Shown piece by piece: positions 36,635 through 45,097 of a stretch of 64,000 nucleotides of DNA; positions within the stretch are counted from its first letter, which is position 1, and each line of letters begins with the position of its first letter. A program made the position numbers and the translations under genes. Where the stretch lies: the NCBI RefSeq assembly GCF_027490375.1, contig NZ_JAIXYH010000073.1:1-64000 (forward strand), written 5' to 3'. This DNA comes from Flavobacterium sp. GTDB taxonomy: Bacteria; Bacteroidota; Bacteroidia; Flavobacteriales; Flavobacteriaceae. The notes beneath the pieces are model-generated. The model ran no database searches. It was not told where the DNA came from and saw only the letters and a list, made by a program, of their open reading frames with translations.

Positions 36635-38092
36635 ATGAAAAATATATTTTCAAAAACTTTATTCGCTGCTTCTCTAGCTTTAGGCCTTGGTAGCTGCGAT
36701 GGATTGTACGATCAATACGAGCCGTACAATGCAGTAACTTTAAATACATTTTATAGAACTCCTGAAGATTTTGAACAGGCTATTCTAGGAATGTATGGTG
36801 GTTTCCGTTCTAGTGGTTATTTCGCTGGAAGTGGAAGTGCTGGCGATTTGGTTGCTACTCCGGATGTAATGTCAGACAATCTTGTTTTTAACACAGAAGG
36901 TCGTCAATCAGGGCGTAGAGCAGCTGAGTTTACCTACAATTCAAACGAAGCGCCGACAGGTTTGTATAGTGGTGCGTATTTTGTGATAAGTAGAGCTAAT
37001 GCGATTATTTCGAATATCGACAATCTCGCAGACGGCGATTTTAAAAATAACGTTTTAGGACAAGCTTTGGCCGTGCGAGGTATTTGCCATTTCGATGTTG
37101 CAAGATTCTACGCTAAAATTCCAACACAAAGCGCTGACGCCAATGCTTCATTAGGTGTTGCTTATGTTGATCGTTTCGATCCGCTTCAAAAGCCGGCACG
37201 TCTTGCTACAGTTCAAGAAACCTACGAGCGCATCATTGCTGATCTTGAAGAAGCGAGTACTTTGGTTTCAAATACCAATGAACCATTCACAATTTCTCAA
37301 AGAGCAGTAAAAGGACTACTTTCTAGAGTTTATTTGTATGCAGGTAATTACCAATTAGCAAGACAGCGCGCTGAAGAATGTATCGCTTTAGGTACAACTC
37401 TTATGACGAGAGCTCAAGTTGCTGGATTTTGGCAAGATAGTTACACTGCAAACGTTGAAGAATTATTTACAGTTCGTTTAACTGCACAAGACAATATTCA
37501 GTTAGGTGTAAATTTCAACCAGTTGTTATCTGGCGAAATCTTTTCTGAATTCGTTGGAGACAAAGCGTTTGTTGATTTGTATACTTCAACAGATATTCGT
37601 CGTTCAGTTTATTGGGCTACGTCTTCAACTAACGGATTGTTCTATCACCACGTAAATAAATATTTCCGTGATGCAGGAAACTTGCGTTGGGTTGATGGTA
37701 AGTATATTCGTCTTTCAGAGGTGTATCTTAATCTAGCTGAAGCAGCTTACAGATTAGGTGATGAAGCAGCTGCTTTAACTGCTGTGAATAATATTCGTTC
37801 ACGTCGATACAATAACTTTGTAAGTCCGAACGAGGCAGGACAAGCTTTATTAAATGCTATTTTATTACAACGTCGTTTAGAATTAGCAATGGAAGGAGAT
37901 CGTTTCTGTACTTTGAAGCGTTTAGGTTTGCCGCTTCAGCGCTCTGGGCTCGGACATTTAGCTGATGGTAGCGGAAACATCCCAAGTCCACAAACAGTTG
38001 CTGCAGATGATTACCGTTGGCAATTACCAATTGATCAGCAGATTAGAAATTTGAATCAAAATATTGAACAAAATCCTGGTTATACTAACTAA
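36635..38092 (+). CDS. SusD/RagB family nutrient-binding lipoprotein
   Basis: This 485-residue surface lipoprotein has the lipobox LGLGSCDGLYD. The N-terminal helical TPR-like part of SusD includes NTFYRTPEDFEQAILGMYGG and NVLGQALAVRGICHFDVARF. The C-terminal RagB/SusD domain has YIRLSEVYLNLAEAAYRLGD and LELAMEGDRF. It forms the lid of the SusC channel and determines ligand capture. It is separated from SusC by 12 nt and followed 1 nt later by the lipoprotein gene. Confidence 0.95.
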   Translation: MKNIFSKTLFAASLALGLGSCDGLYDQYEPYNAVTLNTFYRTPEDFEQAILGMYGGFRSSGYFAGSGSAGDLVATPDVMSDNLVFNTEGRQSGRRAAEFTYNSNEAPTGLYSGAYFVISRANAIISNIDNLADGDFKNNVLGQALAVRGICHFDVARFYAKIPTQSADANASLGVAYVDRFDPLQKPARLATVQETYERIIADLEEASTLVSNTNEPFTISQRAVKGLLSRVYLYAGNYQLARQRAEECIALGTTLMTRAQVAGFWQDSYTANVEELFTVRLTAQDNIQLGVNFNQLLSGEIFSEFVGDKAFVDLYTSTDIRRSVYWATSSTNGLFYHHVNKYFRDAGNLRWVDGKYIRLSEVYLNLAEAAYRLGDEAAALTAVNNIRSRRYNNFVSPNEAGQALLNAILLQRRLELAMEGDRFCTLKRLGLPLQRSGLGHLADGSGNIPSPQTVAADDYRWQLPIDQQIRNLNQNIEQNPGYTN

Positions 38093-38093
38093 C

Positions 38094-38942
38094 ATGAAAA
38101 AAGTTATAATTCCCTTTTTGGTAGGAGGTTTGTTCGCATTGTCATCGTGCGAACAAGATAACCATGATCTTTTCAAGACCTATGGTGAAACTGATGTGCT
38201 TACTTTTGTAAACACCACTGAAGTTATCTCTTTTACAGAGAATGTCGGACAAGTTCGTATTCCTGTTGCACTTTCTGTTGCACAAGCGCAAGATGTGGTT
38301 GTGTCACTCAACGTGGTGGATGATACTGCTGTTACAGGTACTAATTTTACTTTCCAAAATCTATCGATAACGATTCCGGCGGGAGAATTCACAGGTGAAT
38401 TTGTTCTTAACGTTGTTGACGATGTTGATTTTAACGAAGCTCGCAGATTTAAAGCTACTTTAGCTACCACTGCTCCTAATGTTAGCGTTGGTTTTGAAGC
38501 TGCTCTCGGGACTTTTGAAAAAACCTTCTTAATTGCAAATGACGACTGTCCTACCAATTTTGATTTATGGTTTGGCCCTGTAGATGTTGAAGATGTTGGT
38601 TTCGGAAGTACGCCAGGTGTAGGTGGTTTGAATGCAAATGGAGATTGTGATACTATCAGAATTGAAAATAATCTCCCTGGAGTTCCTTCCCCAACCAATG
38701 AGGTCTATGAAATCGTTTTGGTGCCTGATTTCCCAGGAGCTACTACTGGTACCGCTACTGTGGCCGCTACTGTATCGAGAGTTAATGCTTCAGGTGCATT
38801 AGATGCGGTTTACGAAGCTTCGGGTACTTACGATGAAGCTACCAAAACCATTACATTAGATTACGTATTGGCAGCGGTTAATGATGCTGGTGCAACCGTA
38901 GGAAATTTCTACACAGGTACCAATGTCATAACAGTTCCTTAA
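38094..38942 (+). CDS. Calx-beta-like surface lipoprotein
   Basis: This protein of about 282 residues has the lipobox LFALSSCEQDNHD. One beta-sandwich domain (about 30-145) has the Calx-beta-type pattern FTENVGQVRIPVALS, GTNFTFQNLSITIPAGE and FNEARRFKATLATT. A second, unclassified beta domain follows from the Asp-Asp-Cys near residue 160. I start at MKKVIIPFLVGG, 1 nt after the SusD stop. SusC/D loci usually encode such an extra surface lipoprotein that helps bind substrate. A strong terminator follows. Confidence 0.82.
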   Translation: MKKVIIPFLVGGLFALSSCEQDNHDLFKTYGETDVLTFVNTTEVISFTENVGQVRIPVALSVAQAQDVVVSLNVVDDTAVTGTNFTFQNLSITIPAGEFTGEFVLNVVDDVDFNEARRFKATLATTAPNVSVGFEAALGTFEKTFLIANDDCPTNFDLWFGPVDVEDVGFGSTPGVGGLNANGDCDTIRIENNLPGVPSPTNEVYEIVLVPDFPGATTGTATVAATVSRVNASGALDAVYEASGTYDEATKTITLDYVLAAVNDAGATVGNFYTGTNVITVP

Positions 38943-38961
38943 GTATTTTCTTAAAATAATT

Positions 38962-38993
38962 AAAAATCCTGATTGAAAAATCAGGATTTTTTT
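38962..38993 (+). terminator. Intrinsic terminator of the SusC/D transcript
   Basis: A perfect 13-bp stem, AAAAATCCTGATT / AATCAGGATTTTT, has a GAAA tetraloop and a T tract. Its last T is the first base of the next gene's -7 box. Confidence 0.93.
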
Positions 38994-39000
38994 ACTTTTA
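38993..39000 (+). promoter_or_regulatory. -7-like box TACTTTTA abutting the protease ATG
   Basis: The box differs from TAnnTTTG only at the last base. It ends 4 nt before the ATG at 39005 and overlaps the upstream terminator tract by 1 nt. Confidence 0.5.
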
Positions 39001-39004
39001 TATC

Positions 39005-40903
39005 ATGAAAACTTTTACTATCTCAGCTTTTTTGTTAGTTGCCTTATGGGCAAACGGGCAAACCATCGAAGAAAGGGCTAAAATCGCCCAAATGTCAGAT
39101 TTGAAAACGCTTGATTCTCTTAAATTAGAGTTCCAACGTGAAGAGCAGGAACGTTTTGTGCGTATAGAACAGTATTTGCGTAATAATCCAGGTCAGACAA
39201 GAAGATCGAAGTCTGAGAATGGTGTCTTAAAAGAGATTTATGATATAAATCCCGACGGTACTGTAGCGTATTTTGTAGCAGGAAACGCAAATGCAGCCAG
39301 AACCGCGCGTGCAAATCGTCTGTATTCAGGTGGTAACCTTGGTCTAAACATCCAAGGTCAGGGAATGAATGCAGTTGTTTGGGACGGTGGCTCAGCGAGA
39401 TCAACTCATGTGGAATTTCCAAATAATAAGGTATTTGTTGCCGATGGTGGTGAACTAGATGATCACGCAACGCATGTTGTGGGTACCATTTGCGCACAAG
39501 GAATAACAGCAAATCTTCGTGGTGTAGCTTTTGACTCTTCTGTTAAATCATACGACTGGAATTCTGATTATTCTGAAATGACAAATGAGGCCTCTAACGG
39601 TCTACTTGTTTCAAATCACTCTTACTGGATCTCGGGTAACGGTGGTGGCGGAGCTTGGATGTTTGGCGCCTATGATTCGCGTGCTCGTGGTTTTGATTTA
39701 ATTGCTGCCGGTGCTCCTTTCTATCTGGCAGTTACAGCGGCAGGAAACGATCGCAACGATTTTTCTGACGCAGTTGTCGGGCCTTATCTGTCCGAGAAAT
39801 TTGGATACAACCTCACAAGAGGAATGCAAAATGCTAAAAATTTCTTGACAGTCGGTGCTGTTAATCAAGTTCTTAATTATACCGGCCCTAATTCCGTACA
39901 AATGTCGAATTTTAGTAGTTGGGGGCCAACAGATGATGGGCGTATCAAACCGGAGGTTGTTACTAAAGGTGTAAGTGTTAGATCAACTTTAAGCAACAGC
40001 GATACCGCAAATGGAATTTTAGACGGTACCTCGATGGCATCACCCGGTGTAGCAGGTTCCGCTCTACTTTTACAGCAGTATTACAATAGTTTAAAAGGTT
40101 CTTACATGAGAGCAGCAACGCTTAAAGGCCTAATCATGCATACAGCAGATGAAGCAGGTGTTGAAGTTGGACCCGATTATTCGTATGGTTGGGGATTAAT
40201 CAACTGCGAAGCTGCTGCAAATGCAATTACTGCTAGTGGCCAAACGAGTTTAATCTCAGAGAACACGATTACAACAGGAACTTCCTACTCAATTACGGTT
40301 GCGGCAAATGGAACAACACCCTTGAATGTATCTATCTCTTGGACTGATAGAGCCGCATCTGCAAATTCAAATGGAACTAATGATCCAACAACTAAATACT
40401 TGGTTAATGACCTAGATTTGAGAGTTACGAAAGATGGTCAGACATTTTATCCTTGGCGTTTAGATGTAGCAAATCCGACTGCTCCAGCTACAAGAGAGGG
40501 TGATAATGATGTAGATAACTTTGAAAAAGTTCAAGTTGATAATCCAAGTGGTACATACACAATTACTGTAACCCATAAAAGCAACTTAATTGCTGGTCAG
40601 CAACCGTTCTCTTTAATTGTTACAGGGCCGTCTTTGGTACTTAATAATGAAGACATCAACAGAACCAAACCGTTTGTAGTTTATCCAAACCCATCGAAAG
40701 GGTTTATCAATGTAGGCTACGAAGCGTCTACAGATCGCGTTCAGATCCAGTTATTTGATATCAGTGGTAGAATTGTTAAAACTCTAGACAGCTCAGCGCT
40801 TAATAACTCAATCGATATTTCGGATTTAACGAACGGAGTTTACATCTTAAGATGTAACGATGGTAACAAATCAGTTAGTCAGAAAATAGTACTATCTAAA
40901 TAA
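39005..40903 (+). CDS. Subtilase (S8) exported by T9SS
   Basis: This 632-residue secreted protease has a signal peptide (about 1-19) and a prosegment (about 20-110) rich in charged helices. The S8 catalytic domain shows Asp127 in VVWDGGS, His154 in DDHATHVVGT, oxyanion Asn248 in AAGNDRN and nucleophile Ser343 in GTSMASPGVAG. A beta-sandwich (about 410-540) follows. The C-terminal type IX secretion domain (about 555-632) starts FVVYPNPSKGFINV and ends with a Lys-rich strand. It is probably attached to the surface or released, producing peptides for the adjacent SusC/D system. Confidence 0.95.
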   Translation: MKTFTISAFLLVALWANGQTIEERAKIAQMSDLKTLDSLKLEFQREEQERFVRIEQYLRNNPGQTRRSKSENGVLKEIYDINPDGTVAYFVAGNANAARTARANRLYSGGNLGLNIQGQGMNAVVWDGGSARSTHVEFPNNKVFVADGGELDDHATHVVGTICAQGITANLRGVAFDSSVKSYDWNSDYSEMTNEASNGLLVSNHSYWISGNGGGGAWMFGAYDSRARGFDLIAAGAPFYLAVTAAGNDRNDFSDAVVGPYLSEKFGYNLTRGMQNAKNFLTVGAVNQVLNYTGPNSVQMSNFSSWGPTDDGRIKPEVVTKGVSVRSTLSNSDTANGILDGTSMASPGVAGSALLLQQYYNSLKGSYMRAATLKGLIMHTADEAGVEVGPDYSYGWGLINCEAAANAITASGQTSLISENTITTGTSYSITVAANGTTPLNVSISWTDRAASANSNGTNDPTTKYLVNDLDLRVTKDGQTFYPWRLDVANPTAPATREGDNDVDNFEKVQVDNPSGTYTITVTHKSNLIAGQQPFSLIVTGPSLVLNNEDINRTKPFVVYPNPSKGFINVGYEASTDRVQIQLFDISGRIVKTLDSSALNNSIDISDLTNGVYILRCNDGNKSVSQKIVLSK

Positions 40904-40911
40904 AAATTATT

Positions 40912-41568
40912 ATGCGTAAGCTCCTAGCTTTAATTACTACGCTTACCGCATGCTTATTTACACAAACGACCGATGCAGCACGCATGGGTCGTTTTTGTGT
41001 AAATCAATTAGTAAATTGTTCTCTTCTACATGATAGCCCCGAGCCCGACTTAAAGCAACTGGAAGCTTTAGGAGATAAAGCAGGGCAAAATAAAAATTGG
41101 GAGCTTGCAATTAAGTATTACAAGCAACTGGTGCAAGCACGACCTGAAATCGCCAATTATCATTACAAATATGGTGGAGCCTTGGGCATGTTCGCAAAAG
41201 AGTGCAACAAATTTAAAGCCCTTGGCATGATTGGAGAGATAAAAAACTCTTTTGAAACGGCTATAAAACTTGATGGCAAGCACATTGAAGCTCGATATGC
41301 CCTAATTGAATTGTACCTCGAGCTTCCCGCTATAGTTGGTGGTAGCGAACGAAAAGCACAACAGTACGCTAGTGAGTTATTGAAAATCTCCCCAATCGAT
41401 GGATATCTTTCTAGAGGTCGCATCGCCGAATATTTCAAAAGATACAAAGTGGCAGAAAACTATTATCTACAAGCCTATAAACTCGGAAATTCGAGAACGA
41501 CCAAGCAAAAACTTATCAATTTATACAAGCTTACTAAGCAATTTGATAAATTGCAGAAACTAGGTTAA
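40912..41568 (+). CDS. Secreted TPR-repeat protein
   Basis: This 218-residue protein has a signal peptide (about 1-23, ending TTDAA). Helical tetratricopeptide-type repeats follow, including NWELAIKYYKQLVQARPEI, IEARYALIELYLELP and YKVAENYYLQAYKLG. Two Cys residues lie close after the signal (about 28 and 36). Function is unknown; it is probably a periplasmic scaffold. It starts 8 nt after the protease gene, and mpl follows after 10 nt, so the protease, TPR and mpl genes may share mRNA. Confidence 0.78.
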   Translation: MRKLLALITTLTACLFTQTTDAARMGRFCVNQLVNCSLLHDSPEPDLKQLEALGDKAGQNKNWELAIKYYKQLVQARPEIANYHYKYGGALGMFAKECNKFKALGMIGEIKNSFETAIKLDGKHIEARYALIELYLELPAIVGGSERKAQQYASELLKISPIDGYLSRGRIAEYFKRYKVAENYYLQAYKLGNSRTTKQKLINLYKLTKQFDKLQKLG

Positions 41569-41578
41569 TATCAAAAAA

Positions 41579-42940
41579 ATGAAAATCCATTTTATTGCAG
41601 TTGGAGGAAGTGCCATGCACAACCTTGCACTAGCATTACACGCAAAAGGTGACACCATCACGGGCAGCGACGACGCTATCTTTGAACCCTCGCTTACACG
41701 ACTTAAGAACGCGGGTTTACTACCTACCAAGCTCGGCTGGTTTCCTGAAAAAATCACAACTTCTTTAGATGCTGTAGTTCTCGGGATGCACGCAAAGGAA
41801 GATAATCCTGAACTTTTACGAGCCAAAGAACTGGGCATAAAAATTTATTCCTATCCCGAATTTTTATACGAACAAGGGAAGAATAAAACGCGTGTCGTTA
41901 TTGGTGGTTCCCATGGAAAAACATCAATTACGTCAATGGTGCTGCACGTTCTCAATTACTGTGATAAACCAACCGACTATATGGTAGGTGCTCAGCTCGA
42001 AGGTTTTGATCGTATGGTTTCAATAGAACCTGAAAACGAATTCTTCTTGATCGAAGGCGATGAGTATCTATCTTCACCAATCGATCGTCGACCAAAATTC
42101 CATCTCTATAACCCAAATATTGCCGTAATCAGCGGAATTGCCTGGGATCATATCAACGTCTTTCCTACATTCGATTCTTATGTAGAACAGTTTCGGATTT
42201 TTATTTCGAAGATTACTCCCGGTGGCATTTTAATTTATAACGAACAAGACGAAGTCGTTAAGCGAATTGTAGAAGAAAGTTCAAATCCAATTCGAAAAAT
42301 ACCTTACAACGTTCCAGATTTCAGCATCAAAAACGGAATTACCTATTTAAAAACCGCACACGGTGAGCTGCCTTTGGCGGTATTCGGAGAACATAACCTC
42401 AGTAATTTGGCCGCCGCAAAGTGGGTTTGCCAATGCATGGGCGTAGATGAAGCTGAATTTTACGAAGCGATCGTTTCCTTTAAAGGAGCATCAAAACGTC
42501 TAGAACTTGTTGCTCGAAACCAAACAAGTACTGTTTTCAAAGATTTTGCACATGCGCCAAGTAAAGTAAAAGCTACAACTGCCGCAGTAAAAAATCAGTT
42601 TCAAGGGGTAAATTTTATTGCTTGCCTCGAATTACATACATACAGCAGCTTGAACCCTGAGTTTCTCGTACAGTATAAAGCTGCACTCGAACTTGCTGAT
42701 ACGGCTGTGGTATTTTACGACTTGGAAGCGCTTAAAATTAAAGGGATGACAAAAGTTAGTCCTGATGACATTAAGGAGGCATTTGATCGAACCGATTTGA
42801 TTGTATTTACCACCGCTGAGGATTTCCGTAATTATGTTTCTGAACTTCCTCTAGAATCAAGAAATTCAGTTCTACTGTTAATGAGTTCTGGGAATTATGG
42901 AGCAATTGATTTTGGAAAATTAAAATCAAGGTTAGCATAA
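41579..42940 (+). CDS. mpl: Mpl murein-peptide ligase
   Basis: This 453-residue Mur-ligase family enzyme joins recycled tripeptide (L-Ala-gamma-D-Glu-meso-diaminopimelate) to UDP-N-acetylmuramate in the cytoplasm. The N-terminal IHFIAVGGSAMHNLALAL binds the uridine nucleotide. The ATP loop is GGSHGKTSITSMV. The central domain has the catalytic His/Asn of EHNLSNLAAAKWV, and the C-terminal domain has DFAHAPSKVKATTAA. The DFAHAP motif, rather than the DYAHHP of MurC, points to Mpl. Confidence 0.93.
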   Translation: MKIHFIAVGGSAMHNLALALHAKGDTITGSDDAIFEPSLTRLKNAGLLPTKLGWFPEKITTSLDAVVLGMHAKEDNPELLRAKELGIKIYSYPEFLYEQGKNKTRVVIGGSHGKTSITSMVLHVLNYCDKPTDYMVGAQLEGFDRMVSIEPENEFFLIEGDEYLSSPIDRRPKFHLYNPNIAVISGIAWDHINVFPTFDSYVEQFRIFISKITPGGILIYNEQDEVVKRIVEESSNPIRKIPYNVPDFSIKNGITYLKTAHGELPLAVFGEHNLSNLAAAKWVCQCMGVDEAEFYEAIVSFKGASKRLELVARNQTSTVFKDFAHAPSKVKATTAAVKNQFQGVNFIACLELHTYSSLNPEFLVQYKAALELADTAVVFYDLEALKIKGMTKVSPDDIKEAFDRTDLIVFTTAEDFRNYVSELPLESRNSVLLLMSSGNYGAIDFGKLKSRLA

Positions 42941-42976
42941 AATCCGTACTTTTAGGCTTATTTAAAAGCCATACAG

Positions 42977-43684
42977 ATGTACGATTTAATAAACGAAGGG
43001 CCAATTAATACTTGGCACGAATCCGAACAGCCACGTGAAAAACTTAGCACCAAGGGGGTAAACGCACTATCCGACTCTGAATTATTAGCCATTATTCTTG
43101 GAAGTGGTTTTAAAAGTAAATCGGTCGTAGCCGTAGCTCGGCACATGCTTAACTTCAATCAAAACAAACTACATGTACTCGCTAATCAATCGCTAACCGA
43201 TTTAAAAAAGTTTAAAGGAATTGGTACCGCTAAAGCCGTTGCTATATTGGCCGCTTTCGAACTCGGACGCCGCAGAGAACTCGAAGCCGCCCAAGAACAA
43301 AAGACATTTAAAACAAGCAACGAGATGTATCAGTATTTGAAACCACTTATCGGCTATCTCGAACACGAAGAATTCTGGGTCGTTTATCTCAACAACTCAA
43401 ATAAAATCCTCAGTTCTGTTAAAATTAGTAGTGGTGGCCTTACTTGCACTGTGGTCGACATACGTGTTATTTTCAAACAAGCATTGCAACTATCCGCGGT
43501 TGCCATTATATTAGCACATAACCATCCTTCTGGAAATGTCAATCCGAGCAAACAAGATTTCGAAATCACACAAAAAATAGCTCTAGCCGGAAAACAGCTT
43601 GATATTGCCGTACTCGATCACATTATTGTTTCTTCAAATAATTATTATAGCTTTAAACGAGAAGAGGAAATGCCCGATATCTAA
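42977..43684 (+). CDS. radC: RadC family JAB-domain protein
   Basis: This 235-residue protein has an N-terminal helix-hairpin-helix region (about 55-95, LKKFKGIGTAKAVAILAAFEL). The C-terminal JAB/MPN domain has the metal motif LAHNHPSGNVNPSKQD, with the partner Asp in LDIAVLDHIIV. Despite the name, a DNA-repair role is not established; deubiquitinase-like metal sites are known for the fold. Upstream is TACTTTTA at 42947-42954. The stop directly abuts the HAD gene. Confidence 0.93.
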   Translation: MYDLINEGPINTWHESEQPREKLSTKGVNALSDSELLAIILGSGFKSKSVVAVARHMLNFNQNKLHVLANQSLTDLKKFKGIGTAKAVAILAAFELGRRRELEAAQEQKTFKTSNEMYQYLKPLIGYLEHEEFWVVYLNNSNKILSSVKISSGGLTCTVVDIRVIFKQALQLSAVAIILAHNHPSGNVNPSKQDFEITQKIALAGKQLDIAVLDHIIVSSNNYYSFKREEEMPDI

Positions 43685-44392
43685 ATGAAAACCAATCAAC
43701 TCCAACATATTTTCTTTGATCTCGACCATACGTTGTACGATTTCGATACCAATTCTGCGAAAGCACTCGAAGTAGCATTCAACGAATTGAACCTTTTACA
43801 ACGCGGAATTGCGCTAGCCGATTTTCTACCCGTTTACGTTCCCATCAATAAGAATTTGTGGGATTTATACCGCGATAACCTAATTTCACAACATGAATTG
43901 CGCTATCGTCGATTTAAAGACAGTTTCGACCAGCTGATGATCACTATTGCCGACGCAGAAATACAGCAACTTTCGGATACCTATATCAATGAATTACCCA
44001 ATTTTGCAAGCTTGTTTCCGCATGCTGATCAAGTCCTTCACGAACTCAGCATCAAGTATCAACTTCACATTATTACTAATGGTTTTGAAACGGTTCAGCT
44101 AAAGAAAATGAAACAAGCAAACATTCAAAACTATTTTCAAACAATAACGCACAGTGAATCAGTTGGGTATAAAAAACCTGATAAGCGAATCTACGAACAC
44201 GCACTGCGAACCGCCCAAGCAAATGCTCACGAATCGATAATGATTGGCGATTGCGAAATTGCTGATTATTCGGGAGCGCTAAATGCCGGTATGCATGCCT
44301 TGTTATTTGATCCCCAAAATTCGTCAAACCTTAATAAAAAAATATCATGCCTTTCTCATTTGCCAAAAATTCTCGAAAACTATTCTTTGTAA
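43685..44392 (+). CDS. YjjG-type HAD phosphatase
   Basis: This 235-residue protein belongs to the HAD superfamily subgroup of non-canonical pyrimidine nucleotidases. Motif I is FFDLDHTLYDF, motif II is ITNGFE, motif III has Lys in GYKKPDKRIYEHAL, and motif IV is MIGDCEIADYSGALNAGM. It likely dephosphorylates house-cleaning nucleotides in the cytosol. The gene starts on the base after radC and overlaps the next gene by 46 nt. Confidence 0.9.
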   Translation: MKTNQLQHIFFDLDHTLYDFDTNSAKALEVAFNELNLLQRGIALADFLPVYVPINKNLWDLYRDNLISQHELRYRRFKDSFDQLMITIADAEIQQLSDTYINELPNFASLFPHADQVLHELSIKYQLHIITNGFETVQLKKMKQANIQNYFQTITHSESVGYKKPDKRIYEHALRTAQANAHESIMIGDCEIADYSGALNAGMHALLFDPQNSSNLNKKISCLSHLPKILENYSL

Positions 44393-45090
44393 TTCTTTTC
44401 TGTATCTCCTCCTCTCTAGGATTCGCACAGCAAAAAGTATTTATTGTTCCCACTCAATTTGATTGGCAAACCAAAGAAAATCAATATCGTATCAGTACCA
44501 TTGTTAAAAACCGTATTGCCGAAAAAGACTTTGTCGTTTATTACAGTAGCGATATTCTACCCGAGGCAGTACTTAATAATGCATGCAATAATTTTACAAT
44601 TAAAGTAGTACGTCTAAAAGGTACCTTCCTTTCGAAAATTAGAATCGATGTTGCCGATTGTCAAAATCAAATTGTTTTGCAAAGTATTGTTGGCAGTAGC
44701 AAAAGCAAAGAGTATGAATTAGCCTATCAGGAAGCACTTAACGAAGCGTTAGTCGATATTATTCCGAAGCTCAGCACTGTTAAACGAAGTGAAATACCTA
44801 GCGAACAGGCAGCCAACACAAAACAAACGACAGCAGCTGCTTCTACTGTTGACGAAGATCAACCCAAAAATGCGGGAATTTTGGCGCAACGCACATCAAG
44901 AGGCTACAACTTTACAACCGAAAAAGGTGTATTGGTTCAATTACAACAGTCGTCGAAACCTGGTGTATTTTTAGCCTTTCTAGATACGCAGCCGGCTGTA
45001 GCGTTTTATAACAGCGGCAAACTACTTGTCGAATATTACGAAGGTAATAACAAGATTAGTATAAACTATGAAGTGCAATTGCCCCAGTAA
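44347..45090 (+). CDS. Secreted protein of unknown function
   Basis: This 247-residue protein has a convincing signal peptide (about 1-27, ending SSLGFAQQ). An alpha/beta domain (about 28-140) follows with IVPTQFDWQTKENQYRIST and IRIDVADCQNQIVLQS. A Thr/Ala/Ser-rich linker and a C-terminal beta domain end VEYYEGNNKISINYEVQ. I recognise no family. Its start lies 46 nt inside the HAD gene in another frame; no later ATG would preserve the signal peptide, so the overlap looks real. It converges on rarA with a 7-nt gap. Confidence 0.78.
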   Translation: MPFSFAKNSRKLFFVILFCISSSLGFAQQKVFIVPTQFDWQTKENQYRISTIVKNRIAEKDFVVYYSSDILPEAVLNNACNNFTIKVVRLKGTFLSKIRIDVADCQNQIVLQSIVGSSKSKEYELAYQEALNEALVDIIPKLSTVKRSEIPSEQAANTKQTTAAASTVDEDQPKNAGILAQRTSRGYNFTTEKGVLVQLQQSSKPGVFLAFLDTQPAVAFYNSGKLLVEYYEGNNKISINYEVQLPQ

Positions 45091-45097
45091 CAACGTT

